Part shown: positions 49,611 to 61,607 of the stretch, piece by piece
Position numbering within the stretch: position 1 is the first letter of the stretch
Layout: each line of letters starts with the position of its first letter
Made by a program: the position numbers and the translations under genes
The notes under the pieces: model-generated
The model's input: the letters and a program-made list of their open reading frames with translations, nothing else
Told to the model about the DNA's origin: nothing
The model's database searches: none
NCBI GenBank assembly: GCA_029962745.1
Contig: CM057156.1
Location: forward strand, 28,415,791 to 28,479,790
DNA from: Echinometra lucunter
Taxonomy: Eukaryota; Echinodermata; Echinoidea; Camarodonta; Echinometridae
Length of the DNA: 64,000 nucleotides
Direction: 5' to 3'

Positions 49611-52600
49611 GGGGGGAGTGCAGGCATCCATTCAAGCAAAGATGATACTTGCATACAAGAAATGGCAAAACTGTATCAAAAAGTAAAAATGTCGACAGAA
49701 CACATCATTTTTGTTTCTATGCCGAGTCACTTGTAAGATCCGATTAGGTCTGATTTTAACATGTGTTCTCTGAATGGCTTTGAAATTAAGGACAACAAAG
49801 TTTACAAGGGGTTCATCAGTGCAGTAGTTAGTGTACCCCTTACTAACATCGTTGATTTAAATGTTCTCTTTTAGAAATTTCCTACATTTTAGATGTTTTG
49901 AGATTCTTTTCCATGATCAGAATCTCGTCATTAAATACAAGTGCAGAAGCGATGGGACCTTTATTAGTTGTGTTTATTATTTCATTTTTCTATCGTTCAT
50001 AGGTTCATGTGCGCAGTGCTTGAATGGATTTATATATACCCATTCCGCTGTACTAATTTTGCATTTATGTATGTTACCTTTTTTCCAGGACCTTATCGTG
50101 TGGCTGTCGTTGTTCATTCCATGACGAGCTTCAGTGATGCCTCCAAGACCGCCCTGATGTTGGTTTTCAGGAAGTCCCAGCCAACAACATTTGAGTGCTC
50201 GAATTGTGTTATCCAATGCAACAATCCAGCTGAAATGCCAGAGGACGACCTACTAAGACTCATTAATTTTATTAAAGAAGCAAAGTGTCACCAAATACCG
50301 ATCACTACCGTTGAGGCACATTCGTCAACAACGGTGAGTGGAGCAACAAAAGCTGACAATGAGATTGAAAGTCATCATCATGAAATGTTCTCAATGGAAC
50401 AAAGTCCAGACACTGAATCATCGCCGACCACCACAGCGAATGAATCAAAAATCATCGGATATGATAGTAATTCTCCAAATACTCCCTCTTTAGGTTCTGG
50501 TACCGGTGGAGAACAGATTTTGGCAACTAGTACCTTACCGACAGGGCCAGAGAACTCCACAATAATCAACTCAACTCAGGAAGATGGTTCCAGGGATGGT
50601 TCCAGGGATGGTTCCAGTGAGGATATGGATCTTGCCAGAAATGATAGAGCTCCAAGAAAAACGGATGACACAGCTGATCAGCCTTTGACTGCGGACCCGT
50701 TGGTGTACAAATCTCCTGATGGAAATACTTCCTGCCCAAGTCCGGACTTAGGTGATACTTGTGGAACATCCTGTCATCAAACTCAAACCGCTCCTATACA
50801 ATATCCGTTCCCGTCGTCTGACCCAATGCATGGTGCATCAGGTACAGACGCGTACCATTCCCACCAAAACTCAAATCCAGCTCACAATCCATCAACAAAT
50901 CCAAAAGAATCAACATTATCAACAGGTCCTGTAGTAGGTCCACAGCATGTACCTGTTAACAGACCCAATGAACAAACGATAAACACAGACTTCCCTGTAG
51001 CTCTGGTCGTTCAATCCATTAACCATGTTAACCTTAAGGCTTTTGAGGATGATATCCAACCCTGTTTCCCTGGAAAGATGATCTTCTCAATCAACAACGT
51101 GGACAAGCTGAAAAACAATTGGCACTTGCAAGACGCAATTCTCATAGATGTGGAGGAATCGAGAAGTCTTCAGCCCAGTCAGAATAGGAGGATTATGAAT
51201 ACTGTGGTCACTTGTGTGAAAAAAATGTGTATGTTATCATAATATGAAATGCGTAATTCTAATAGGCCTACAGTCTCATTTGGAGAAATATTTTTAAGGG
51301 GACTTCTGTTCGATATCAAAGTGATCGTAATTTTAAACTCCCTGCCGATAAGAATTCCTAATCACCACCAATTTGAATTCCATCATGAACAGTTTATACC
51401 CCCAGCCCTCCCTAGTAGTTTCTTTCGAAATCTGTGGTGGTGATTATGTACAATTTCAACTGTGCTTTAGATTCTAATGATTAAACGATTCTAATTAGGT
51501 TGCAGGAAGTGGTTTTAACTTCACCGTGTTGTTTTGCCCCACAATAAGTTCCCTTTAGTACGACCTCCCCCCCCCCCCCCCATCACCCCCGCTACCCAAA
51601 GTGAGAAACCCAACCTTACGGTTATGGTTCTGCTCAGCTTTTGTTACCCGAAGATTAGGTGTTCACTTTAAGTGGATTACTTATGGAATGGTTTTCGGCG
51701 TCGCCTAACGCGAAGATCAGAGAGAAAACTAGACTGAACTTTCGTTTTGCTTGCGTTTAATTCTTTTCCATTTCTTTTTCTTCAGCCTAAACCCCAGCCT
51801 AAACTTATCAGCAGCTAAAATGGAATTTATAAGAAAGTAGAACAGGGTTACTGATCACATTTGAAAAAGGACACTGTTCATCGTACCACTATAGCTTAGA
51901 GTGTCCTTTTTATATCTGATATGAAAACGAACACTTTGTAGATACTTGAAAAAAATTGTAGAGTACTCTGTCCCTTTACCCTGGAAGTACCACCCCTGCG
52001 AAAGTTTAAGTCCCTCGTTTGCCTGAATACCTTTAATTATGAGACACGTTAACAAAACAGTATGTGTTTTTTATGAAGTGATATTGACATGAGTGAGAAA
52101 TTGATTTTATAGAGGTTTTTTGTTGTTGTTGTATTTTCATGTTATTTGAGAAAATACTTAGTGTGGTTTTGTACAAGATGGAAAGTAAGATATATTTATA
52201 AAAGCAAAAATGGGTGGACTGACTTAACGTCGTAGATGGATCTCTATCGCTCGTCGAGGGTTTCAACTTTGCCTAACTACTCTTTGGAAATAAATGAAAT
52301 CCATGAAAATCACTTCATATCTATTAACGCTGTTTGTCTTTATCTTTTCAGATATGTCAGAAAATGTAGCGCTCTTGATGCCCTTCCCAGCAAACCCTCC
52401 TTCAGCTGCTGAGAGTGAGTTCAAAATACACCCGAAATTTTAGGAGTTCTGAATGTTAAAGTGTCTTCTTCTTCTTCTTCTTCTTCTTCTTCTTCTTCTT
52501 CTTCTTCTTCTTCTTCTTCTTCTTCTTCTTCTCCTCCTCCTCCTTCTTCTCCTCCCCCTCCTCCTCCTCCTCCTCCTCCTCCTACGACGAAGACGAATTC

Positions 52601-53087
52601 ATTTTCTGTTTCTTCTCCTTTTCTTCTTCTTCTTCTTCTGGTAATCTTCTATGCAGCTTTCTCGAAAATGTATTACATTTATATCAGGACGTAGATTACC
52701 AGTTGTGAAGGCATCAAGTTGAAACCATGCTCTTCGCGAGAGTGAAGAGGGTGTGACTCTCCTACACAAAAGAAAACACGTAGACGCACTATTGAGTTCA
52801 TTTACTTTCTTTATCATGTTTATTACGGTCTGTTTCTCGGTTTTTTTCTCCTCTCTGTATTACTGAATTCAGATGGCGTCTGCCAGTTTGCCCACGTGCA
52901 CAGAGTCCAAATCTTCAATTACCGTCGTGAATCGGGAAGACAGTTTATTTTTGATGACGTCACAAGAAATCGAATGGTTCACTGGCTTAGAGACTGTTAC
53001 CACAGACATTTGATCTTCTTGAACATGAAGCCTCCAGGCTTTATGGAAAGAGCAATACATGCAGTTATATCAGTATTCAGCAAATGA
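47827..53087 (+). CDS. Divergent protein with duplicated alpha/beta domain (block B)
   Basis: Four exons: 47827-48097, 50089-51228, 52352-52414 and 52873-53087, giving 562 aa. The structure is as in block A: domain 1, linker, domain 2. Coding indels relative to A are all multiples of three. They include an extra GSRD unit in the linker from a 12-base repeat, NHV added before LKAFED, a Ser in exon 3 and one residue lost near the C terminus. Domain 1 is almost unchanged while the linker has many replacements. That pattern suggests both copies have been kept as proteins. Function is unknown. It faces the broken type 2 GTPase across the shared promoter. Confidence 0.87.
48318..48900. repeat. Interspersed repeat with full head, intron 1 (block B)
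   Basis: Same unit as 18345-18760 plus about 160 bp at the head (48318-48480), containing tccatccgtccggtcgtcccg-like text. Confidence 0.55.
52463..52640. repeat. (TTC)n microsatellite in intron 3 (block B)
   Basis: Polypyrimidine tract, counterpart of 22381-22556. Confidence 0.9.
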
Positions 53088-53938
53088 GTGAATATCTCCC
53101 AGGTGCATGAACAGATGACACATTTCATGAAGTGAAAAGAGCTACAATAAGTATTAACCTTGTTATGTTGTTAATAATCTGGGCGGTATTGTTGATAATC
53201 ACGGGTTACTATGGCGCTAATAACATTAATTGTAGAATATGCAATATCAGACTCGGATCCAAAGGGGGAGGGGGGAGGGGGGAGGGAGCCGTTGATGATA
53301 TTATGATGAGTGGCAGAGCTCATCTGATTCTAAGCATTTCTGCCCCCACCCAACCCCCATTAAAAAAAAAGCAAGAAAAAAAAAAAAACATGCAGGGACT
53401 TGTCCTTTTGTTTCCTGTATCGCCACCCCTGGTTGAAACGGGCGGAAGTGGAAGGGCGTTCGTACCTCGATTGCTTTTTCTTTTTCTTGCTTTTTCAATC
53501 TTATGGGTACAATTTACAATTTCTGTGCGGGAATGCTTGGCCTCACCGAATGTGAAGCCGTCGATGTGTAAACGGATGCTTAATTGAGTCCATGTAGCCG
53601 GCTAGATAAACGGTTATAGTGCAGGCGACCGCCCCTATGATATTTCAAGTGATCAAAAAAGAAAAAAAAAGAAGAAGAAGAGGAGGATGAAGAAAGAAGG
53701 TATGGGGAAAGAGAGGGTTGGGTCATGCAACTATATGATACCCCTATTTTTTTTTTTTTTCATTTAAAACGTAAATAAATTTACCAATGTGTCATCTTGC
53801 CCCCTATCAAAATACCCTGGCGCCGCCCCTGCGTAAGACTGATTGTATCTCTTTATATTACAAGGCACACCCTGTGAAAATATTGTATAATATACAGTAA
53901 ATTGCTTACAAATCTCAAATCTGCTGCCACTAATTTAC

Positions 53939-55672
53939 CGGTTTTTTTTTTTAATTATGCGGTAAAACTGTAACCAGCAGTAAATTAGAGTATTTTAACT
54001 GCAAATCATACCGTATTTTACGGTATCCTTTATGGAATTTACAGTGCAGATCATATGAATAACATGCAGGAGCACTACCTTAACATGTACAATGAGGTTT
54101 ACATCTGTCATTTTTCTCTTAATCATTACACAGTGTTTAGTGTTTCAAAAGAACTTTGGCATTTGTTCTGCTTGGCTTATTCGCAGCAACGTAGACATAT
54201 TCGGTAAAATTAATCGAAAGATAATCAAAGTTTCTGTGTCATATATCATAATGTAATTAACATTAGAAAGTTAAATGGTTAGATGGGATTTCTCTTTTTA
54301 AAAAATGCGTGAAAGCATGAAAAGCTTTATTGTAGGAAAAGCTGACCCATCCCTTGACTTGCATTTATATTTCTCTCTATATAAGCGTATTTCTCCTCAT
54401 GCAATGCTATGCCATAGAGGATTGAATTTTGCAATGAGTATTTGTATTTTGTGTAGTCAAGTCAATTTAAAGAAATTCTGAACTTGCATGAGCTTTGACT
54501 CCAAAAAGTGCGAAATTTATGGTTTTTACAAATAAGTCGCAGGAATTACTGCTGGCGTTGCTGAAACTGAAAAATTTTCCAAAAATATTCTCGAGCACCT
54601 GAACATTTTTTTTATACGAAACATCATTTTGGCTTGTGATTTCTTTAATATTTCACATGTACCATATTTTCCTTCTGATATCTGATTCGCATTGCTACAC
54701 ATGTACACCTGATTGTTCTTTATCATTTTTGTTCTGAAATGCTGTGTGTTTATTTCAACCAATGGAAGAAGAATTCATGTTATAATGACAATTGTATTAA
54801 TGAATTCAGTTCAACGAAATGATCATTTGTTCGGCAAATAATATGAATTACTGTATTTTTTTTGTTTATGTGAATTATCATATCACTGCTGATCATTCCG
54901 ATATAAAGCCGTATATAAAGTAGTTCCTTTTTTTCCTTCTTCTTCTTCTTCTTTAAAGGATAGAGAGAAGATATAGGATTGCTCACATTCGCTTGGACAT
55001 AACAATTATAATATAACAGTAACATTGCAAATTGCAATTTTGTAATTTGTCTATAAGCTTGAACTCGGAAAAGGGTCAACTATAATGTAGTGCAATGACC
55101 TCTACTTTAATTGGTAAGTAGAGTGTCAGCGCATATTGCGTTGACGTGTATAGATATGGTTACAATGTGACGGATCCATCCCCCCCCCCCCCTTGAAGCT
55201 GAGATTTTTTTCTTCTTCTTGTTGCTTGTCAGCAAATTTTTCGAGCAAAATAGACAACTGGAAAGGCCGATCGGCTCCCATTTTGAAATTTCCTGGATCC
55301 GCAACTGGGTTACTGTAGCAATAAAATGGCAATAACTATTGAAAGGAAATGCTTAGGCTACAGTATGTTAATTTATAGTAAACCTGTAGGGAATTCGAAC
55401 CTGTCTTTGGTTTTCACATTAGACCCAATTATGTTACAATCCAAACATGTTGCTTTACCACGGAAATAAGAATAAAGAAATTGATCGACATAACATAAAT
55501 GTGAAGGATTAATACTACTATCTATCCTGTGCTTTTGCTTGACAGTGAATTATTCACAGGGCTGATTAGAAAAAATATCATATCTAAAGCCGATGTAATG
55601 ATTTTGTGATGACGACATGTATAATACCCGGAAGTGAAAAAAGGTGATGGGGAAGGGAAATGAATGGGAAAG

Positions 55673-55735
<63 letters not shown>

Positions 55736-56579
55736 GGGATGGTGTGTAAAATGGAAGTAGAGTTGAAAAAAAAATCAAGACAATTGTGAGTAAAGTAATC
55801 CAACTATACCAGCTTAACCCTTCTCTGGCATAGATTAAAAATATAAAATAAATATGATTCATTTCATGTTCCGTTCAATGAGCACTTCCTGTGGACGATA
55901 CCTTCATAGGGCCTACCGTATGACCATGATGACAGCTGTAAGAGGACGATACATACCTGATATGATTATGATTTTTTTTAATGTAAAAAAGGTGGCTATG
56001 TGATATGGATATTTAACTCATGTAAAAGCATGGATCTTATGATGGATCCATGTATAAAAGTGATTATTCTTATGGGGAAAATACCTAAACTTACATTGAA
56101 TTGTCGAGTGAAATGACAATGTTGTTGTTTGAATTCCTTCCCGCTCACCCCCCCCCCCCCCCCCCCCACCACAACAGCATTGCCAATTAATGTTTTTGAA
56201 GTTTTATGTTGCTTTAAAAAACAGAATACACGTTTTTAGCTCTTCTTTTGCAATGAGTTGATCGTAGACTTGACACAAGATAGTGGAAAGGGAATATATG
56301 TACCTCATTTGGCAACTCTTTACTCCCTTTGCATGCTTTGTCATTGCTGACAATCAGTCGTTGTAAACTGCAAGGTGATTTTTTCTCTCTGTCCTTGTCA
56401 AACGGCCTTGGCTCCGGGGGGGGGGGGTAATTATAAGTAAACTTTGGGTGCTTTTTAAGAAATTTATTTTGTTTTGCTTTGTTTATGTTTTTGAATTTGT
56501 TTTTTTGTTTGTTTTTTGTTTTTTTTTGGTCTTGATTTTTTTTTTTTCAATTTATTTGGCATCTTTAACTGTACCATAC
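53939..56579. other. Right flank, no gene seen
   Basis: Contains a perfect hairpin ataccgta-ttt-tacggtat (54008-54026), a (GA)n tract at 55676-55731, a repeat-like stretch bounded by ggatcc-containing text (about 55150-55310), and C and G runs near 56149-56167 and 56417-56427. No exon with splice support was found. Confidence 0.5.
55676..55731. repeat. (GA)n microsatellite
   Basis: About 56 bp of uninterrupted GA. Confidence 0.95.
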
Positions 56580-56793
56580 CATACGAATTCGTCCAGCACG
56601 CGCGCTGCCGGTGTGACAGCGTAGTACCATACGGCCACCGCGCCGCCCGGCCGCCCGGCCTACCTCTTGCCTAGGCCTAGCACCTGCACCTGCGCCATAG
56701 TCCACTGACGTCCGAGCTCAAGAGTCAAAGACAGACCGAAAGTGTTACAAGTATAACTACTGCATACAGGGTTTGCTTTTCATGACATTTTTG
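56580..56793 (+). promoter_or_regulatory. CpG-rich candidate promoter and first exon
   Basis: The local CpG and GC density (about 56590-56720) is far above the surroundings. It is followed by a strong donor (TTTTTG then GTAAGTA at 56794) preceded by an in-frame ATG (56782) that would give four residues before the intron. This could be the start of the plus-strand gene that leaves the window, but no linking exon was identified. Confidence 0.35.
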
Positions 56794-57085
56794 GTAAGTA
56801 AATTTCATTATCATTTTAGCATTCTTGTTAAATAAGCCATCTGTCGCTGAGTCAGTTACTGTTAGTGAGCATGGTGAGAGTGTAAACATACGGTAGTCTG
56901 GTAGACTAACAAGTACTTACACTGTACACCTGTACACAACTAACTTTAGAGGTCTAACTGTTAACTTATTACTAACTAGAAAATGACGTTGTGAAATAAA
57001 ATAGCCGTAGTTCGATCTAACTGTTACTAATACAATAGGAAATCACCATGCACCATCACAATTCACTTAGCTCTCCTCATTCACT
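56794..57085. other. Spacer after CpG-rich segment
   Basis: No gene or repeat structure was recognised. Confidence 0.4.
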
Positions 57086-58126
57086 CAGGGGGCACGTTTC
57101 ATGAAACCAACTCCATGACATCGTTGACTTTGTCGATGATCTAGGGTCTAACGCCTCCCATGGCTAGTCTAACCCCTACGGAGACGTCATGGACCTGACA
57201 AAGTGTTTCATGAAAGCCTGACATCTCACAAATCCAAGATATCGATACTGTCGGCTGAAAAAGATAGCCTTGATCACAAGCCACTGGATTTGTTATCAAT
57301 CTTTTCAACACAATTTAGACTCAACTTTGCTCTAGACCTATTTGTTGGAAAAGTATAGAAAACATCAATGGGATTTGATAAAGATAATACAAACATTGCA
57401 TTCATGTAAAAACTATATTAATTGTAACATCTGAGAATTTCTAAATTTATAAACGAAGAGCTGCTGTTGCGCTTTGCAAATTTAGATTTGTAATTAAGAG
57501 GACACCGTAATGGACAAATTATTAAAAGCAGACCCATATTTTGTTTTAACTTTTGAAAAATACTGAATTGGTATATTCTGCGATCGAAATTTTGACATTA
57601 ATTCATTAACAAATAAATTGGATATGATTTCAATAAATACTAAAGTTGCAAAATAAGGAAATATGGAAGAAGTTCATTCGTGTTGTCCCCCCATCATATA
57701 ACACGGACTGCTCCGTTTTCTATGGGAAACTGATAGGAGGATAATCAGTATTAATCTCAATTACTTGCTGGAGGGTTAAAACGTCGCTAAGACATATATG
57801 TTATTTCACTTACACTTTTATATCAACATCAGTAATAACTGGTTATGGAATGAGAGTCTGGAACTCAAGAAATATTTGTATTTAATAAATAAACATTTCT
57901 TATTTTTCGCTGTCCGGGAGCTGCCCATAGCCGACCAAAAGGTGACCTGTGATGGTGTGCTAAAAAGATACGACATGTTCGGAGGAGCGACAAGTCATTT
58001 GTCAGGGAAGTTGTCGCTGGTCTTGGCAAAGATGGCTTTGTGAAACACTTAGCAGACAAGATGATTGACAACTCCGAGATGCTGTTGATCTTGTAGTTAT
58101 GACGCTTTTATGAAATGTGCCCCTGG
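57086..58126. mobile_element. hAT-like inverted-repeat element, non-autonomous
   Basis: The left end CAGGGGGCACGTTTCATGA is mirrored by a right end whose reverse complement is CAGGGGCACATTTCATAA. CAGGGG termini are typical of hAT elements. The 1041 bp interior shows no transposase. The expected 8 bp target duplication is not recognisable, so the copy may be old. Confidence 0.65.
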
Positions 58127-59579
58127 CCTACGTGTGTGTAAAGATTTCCTTTTCAGAACCACGATAAAGCCAAAATGATAATCTGCTTGAGTCTGTGATA
58201 AAGTAAAGAGTATGATGGGGGCCCTAATGTCTGTCTGTGCACTTATTCACTTGAAATCGACAAGCCTTTCTAATGCCCAATGTAGGTATGCCTCTAACGT
58301 TCGTTAATTATGGCTGACCTTATTTTAATCCTCATATCCTAGAGAGTAATTGTGCCGAAAATCTCATTAAAATTGGAGTAAGCACAATGTCATTTGACAC
58401 TGAAAAAGGGAAGGTTCCCATGTCTGCGCACTCGTTCACTTTACATGCAGTACTTCAGGATTTTTTGTATGAAAGGTGGCTTTTTCAAGGCTTATAAATA
58501 AAACTACATAAGATTCTCATTTTTTTCACTGATACATATGACTAAAATTAATATAAAGATGATGTGTTCATTGCGTCTTTCGTGATGTTAGAATTGCACA
58601 GATATGCGTATGCGCAGACATGGGCACCATACCCAGAGACGCCAAGGTCAAAGACCAGCAATGAGTGAGGTTTTAGGCAGGGAACCATGAGATCGCCAGG
58701 CATTGTGTAAGATATATACTAAACTGTATGGCAAAGCCTCCACAGAGGATGACCTGAACTAGACCGAAAAATTCTGTCTCTAACATTTGTCGTTAGCCTC
58801 TTATTCTGGTAGGGTCGGCACTCCTCCTTTATAGAGACAGAAGCGCCCCGTAGACTTTGTATGTAATCTCGCTGACCTGTTTCAGGTCAGCGAGAAGCCG
58901 CTAAGCAAGCCGCGAAAATTTGCATTTTTCTAATTGTTTTTGACATGTTTGAGTTTGATAATAAAAAAAAACCTATCTGTATATGCCATAGCCCATAGAG
59001 GTGCAGTGTCACCTTTAGGAGACGCTTTTGCAGTATCTGTTGGTCCAGAATGTTGGGCAGTACATATCATACATGGGCAGAAAGAGAAAAATGCACTGAC
59101 AAATTTGAGCCCATTCCCATCACTGTATGGTGTGGCATTCTCGAATTAGAGCAGTTTGAGTGTAACTAATCATTAAACTCTTTAAATTGGCAATGCAGTG
59201 AATAATATATAATCACTATTTCTGTGTTCAAATGAGCAATTTCTGATTAAATTTTACAATTATATTTTATTTTGGTTTATGTCATATCCATATTTATTTT
59301 TTTCAAGCTATGTAAACATGGAAAAAAAGGATTTTTATTGCCAATTTGAGGATTGAAGATGATTAATTTAGACCTCAAGAAAGCTCTGTACTGCTATGGG
59401 ATAGAGGGTATAGCTTACCGATTTTATGGTTATATTCCTTTTAACTCTCCATTTTCAGGTAAATCCAGGGTTCTAACGTGAGGTCCTCGCAGTTGAAAAT
59501 CTTGCACTTGCAGAAAACCTCTCTCACACACAGGGACAGTTCGTTTGCCTCCACTTTTCGGAGGGAGATCAGCGAATTC
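58127..59579. other. Non-genic stretch with a perfect hairpin
   Basis: No supported exon. It contains the 12 bp-stem hairpin at 58868-58894 (loop TTT). A short open frame at 58934-59149 lacks splice support. Confidence 0.45.
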
Positions 59580-60125
59580 GCGACTCCGGTCGAACTTATT
59601 CAAACCAATGATCGACCAATCGACAAAACAACAACAACAACATCATCGTTCGTACCGTTAATGCCCAACGCGCACGTACATTTCGTAGGCATGTATATTC
59701 CATGTATGGTCGATCGAATGCGAGAGTCGCAAGGGGAGCAGAACCGCTTTTCTGTCCATGCCCTGTCTAGTCTACCGGTAGCTTTGAAGCTAGTCACTGA
59801 AGGAGCTGTCACTACTTCCTCCGGAAGCGAATTCCAGTCAGCGATGACACAGTTGACTGAAAGTGGCCTGTGTTATCTTGGTTGAGCATCTGTGTTTTGT
59901 GAGTTTAAGTCTGTGGCCTCTTGTGCATGATGTCGAGTACTCAAAGAAGGCGTCACTTCGTATCCTGTCAAAGCCATGTATGATTTTGAATACCTGGATC
60001 ATATCACCTTGGCGTCTGTCGGTATTCAAGGGAGGGAAGATTGAGTGCACGGAGTCTCACTAATGTCCTTTGGCAAGACATTAATCTGCATTTGCTACAC
60101 TCGACCCAGGTGTAGTAATTGGGTA
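59580..60125 (-). pseudogene. 3-prime end of a non-LTR retrotransposon (LINE) ORF, degraded
   Basis: On the minus strand, 60050-59838 encodes RRQGDMIQVFKIIHGFD and then TRGHRLKLTKHR. After a frame break near 59840 comes WNSLPEEVVTAPSV (about 59810-59850). This run of motifs is the usual C-terminal end of reverse transcriptases from LINE-like elements in invertebrates. The frame is broken and the RT core is absent, so it is a dead fragment. Confidence 0.75.
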
Positions 60126-60860
60126 TCTGGTAGGGTTTATTCCTTGAATGCACAGAGCACTACGGTAGCCGTGCTAAAGCTGGGGTAATAATATGCTTGC
60201 AGGGCCTCTGGGAGAAAAGTAAATAGTACATTTTCATTATTATTATTGCCATTATCATCATTATTATTATTATGTTGTTTTTGTTGTTGTTATTATTATC
60301 ATTGTAATCATAGGAAGGTAGTATTATTATTGTAATCATAGGAAAGTAGTGTTCCTGTCACTGTCAGACAGAGGAGTTAAAGGAGCAAGAGCAATGATCA
60401 CAAAAAAAAATCTAAGAATTTCACATTATCAAGATAATTTAGATCCAATTGAAGGATTGGGATGGGAATAGGATATTTTATCATCGTAGGGTTTAAAAAG
60501 CAAACATTTTCCAAGGGTTTGTTGATTACTGTAGGGTTTTCTATCCTCAACTATAGAGGTCAGTAGCCACATAAAATTTTCACCTAGCTCACCATACCAA
60601 TGCTCCCCTGTGCAGTTCATCGGTACTTTGCAAATTGGACGGAAGAGTAATGGGATAAGGACTTGCACATAGGGAGCTAGCTATTTCCAGGCATGCTGGC
60701 TTTTACGAGTGGAGGGCTAGGTCCTAGGGTAGTTGCGGAGGCAACTGAGACATGCCTGTTAAATTCCAGGAACCCTGATAATCCAGGATCATGATAAGAA
60801 AATGAAAAATTTTGCTGGGACAGTTGCAGGACATGATTTTGATTCTAGATACCAACATAC
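60126..60860. other. Non-genic stretch
   Basis: Short (TTA)n-like microsatellite at 60237-60310; otherwise nothing recognised. Confidence 0.45.
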
Positions 60861-60864
60861 CTGT

Positions 60865-61068
60865 ACCTGCCAACTGTCCCTGTTTGATAGGGACAGCCCC
60901 AATTTGGGGGAAAAGGAAAGGAATTTTCACCTGTGATCACCCTGTGTCACTATTTTTGTAAAAATCTGTCTCTAGTAATTTATAGGAATTTAAAGAATGA
61001 CCATATTTTGGACAGCTTATTAATCATTTGTCCCTATTCTTGACTTGCAGGATTGGCAGGTCTGTAAC
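60865..61068. mobile_element. Possible short inverted-repeat element
   Basis: acctgccaactgtccctg on the left and ggattggcaggt on the right are partly reverse complementary, with repeated tgtccct text inside. The length of about 200 bp suggests a MITE, but the ends are weak. Confidence 0.3.
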
Positions 61069-61607
61069 AACACTGGTTTAAAGCCACTGGATTGACGTTG
61101 AGTGCGCATATGTGCACACACCCTTGCATGTATTAATTACCCCGGGCATGAGGCTATGAGTGGAAAGAATAACCCACATATCATTGCAGGAAATGAACCG
61201 TACTTTTTAGGGTGAATGGGTAGTGGACTCAACCACGAGAATGCATCATATTGTTATTACATAGTGTACTGTTTCAGTGAAAGAAGAGTTGCCCAGACAG
61301 TACGTATTGACTATTGTTTGCACCAGCTAATTTTTGAACTAGTGTTCCCCATATCGGCCATCGCCAGTCTTTGACAATAATCTATAAATTCAATTTAACA
61401 AATTTCTAGCAGTCCAAGAGAGTGCTCTACAATGAAACTCCAACCATGAGAAATACATGTATGGTTGCAGAATGGTGCAGTCAGAAATGAAACTCAAAAT
61501 CAGATATGTTTTTTATCATACCTTCAAACAGATGAATGCAGTGTGATGGTACTTAAGAAATCATGATGTAACCACCATGTCAGCATTTCCATCAGCTCAT
61601 TTTCCAG

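Larger units (their letters stand above)
25573..53938. repeat. Duplicated block B (three-gene module, second copy)
   Basis: Collinear with block A across all six gene models. It is longer because of a 9.4 kb segment at about 30812-40191 and a 740 bp segment at about 26427-27168. Most coding differences are single-base changes or in-frame indels, apart from two nonsense codons in the type 2 gene. Confidence 0.93.

Noticed and set aside
59478..59885. 135-residue plus-strand frame
   Set aside because: It is antisense to the LINE reverse transcriptase tail, which has recognisable motifs, and begins without an ATG.
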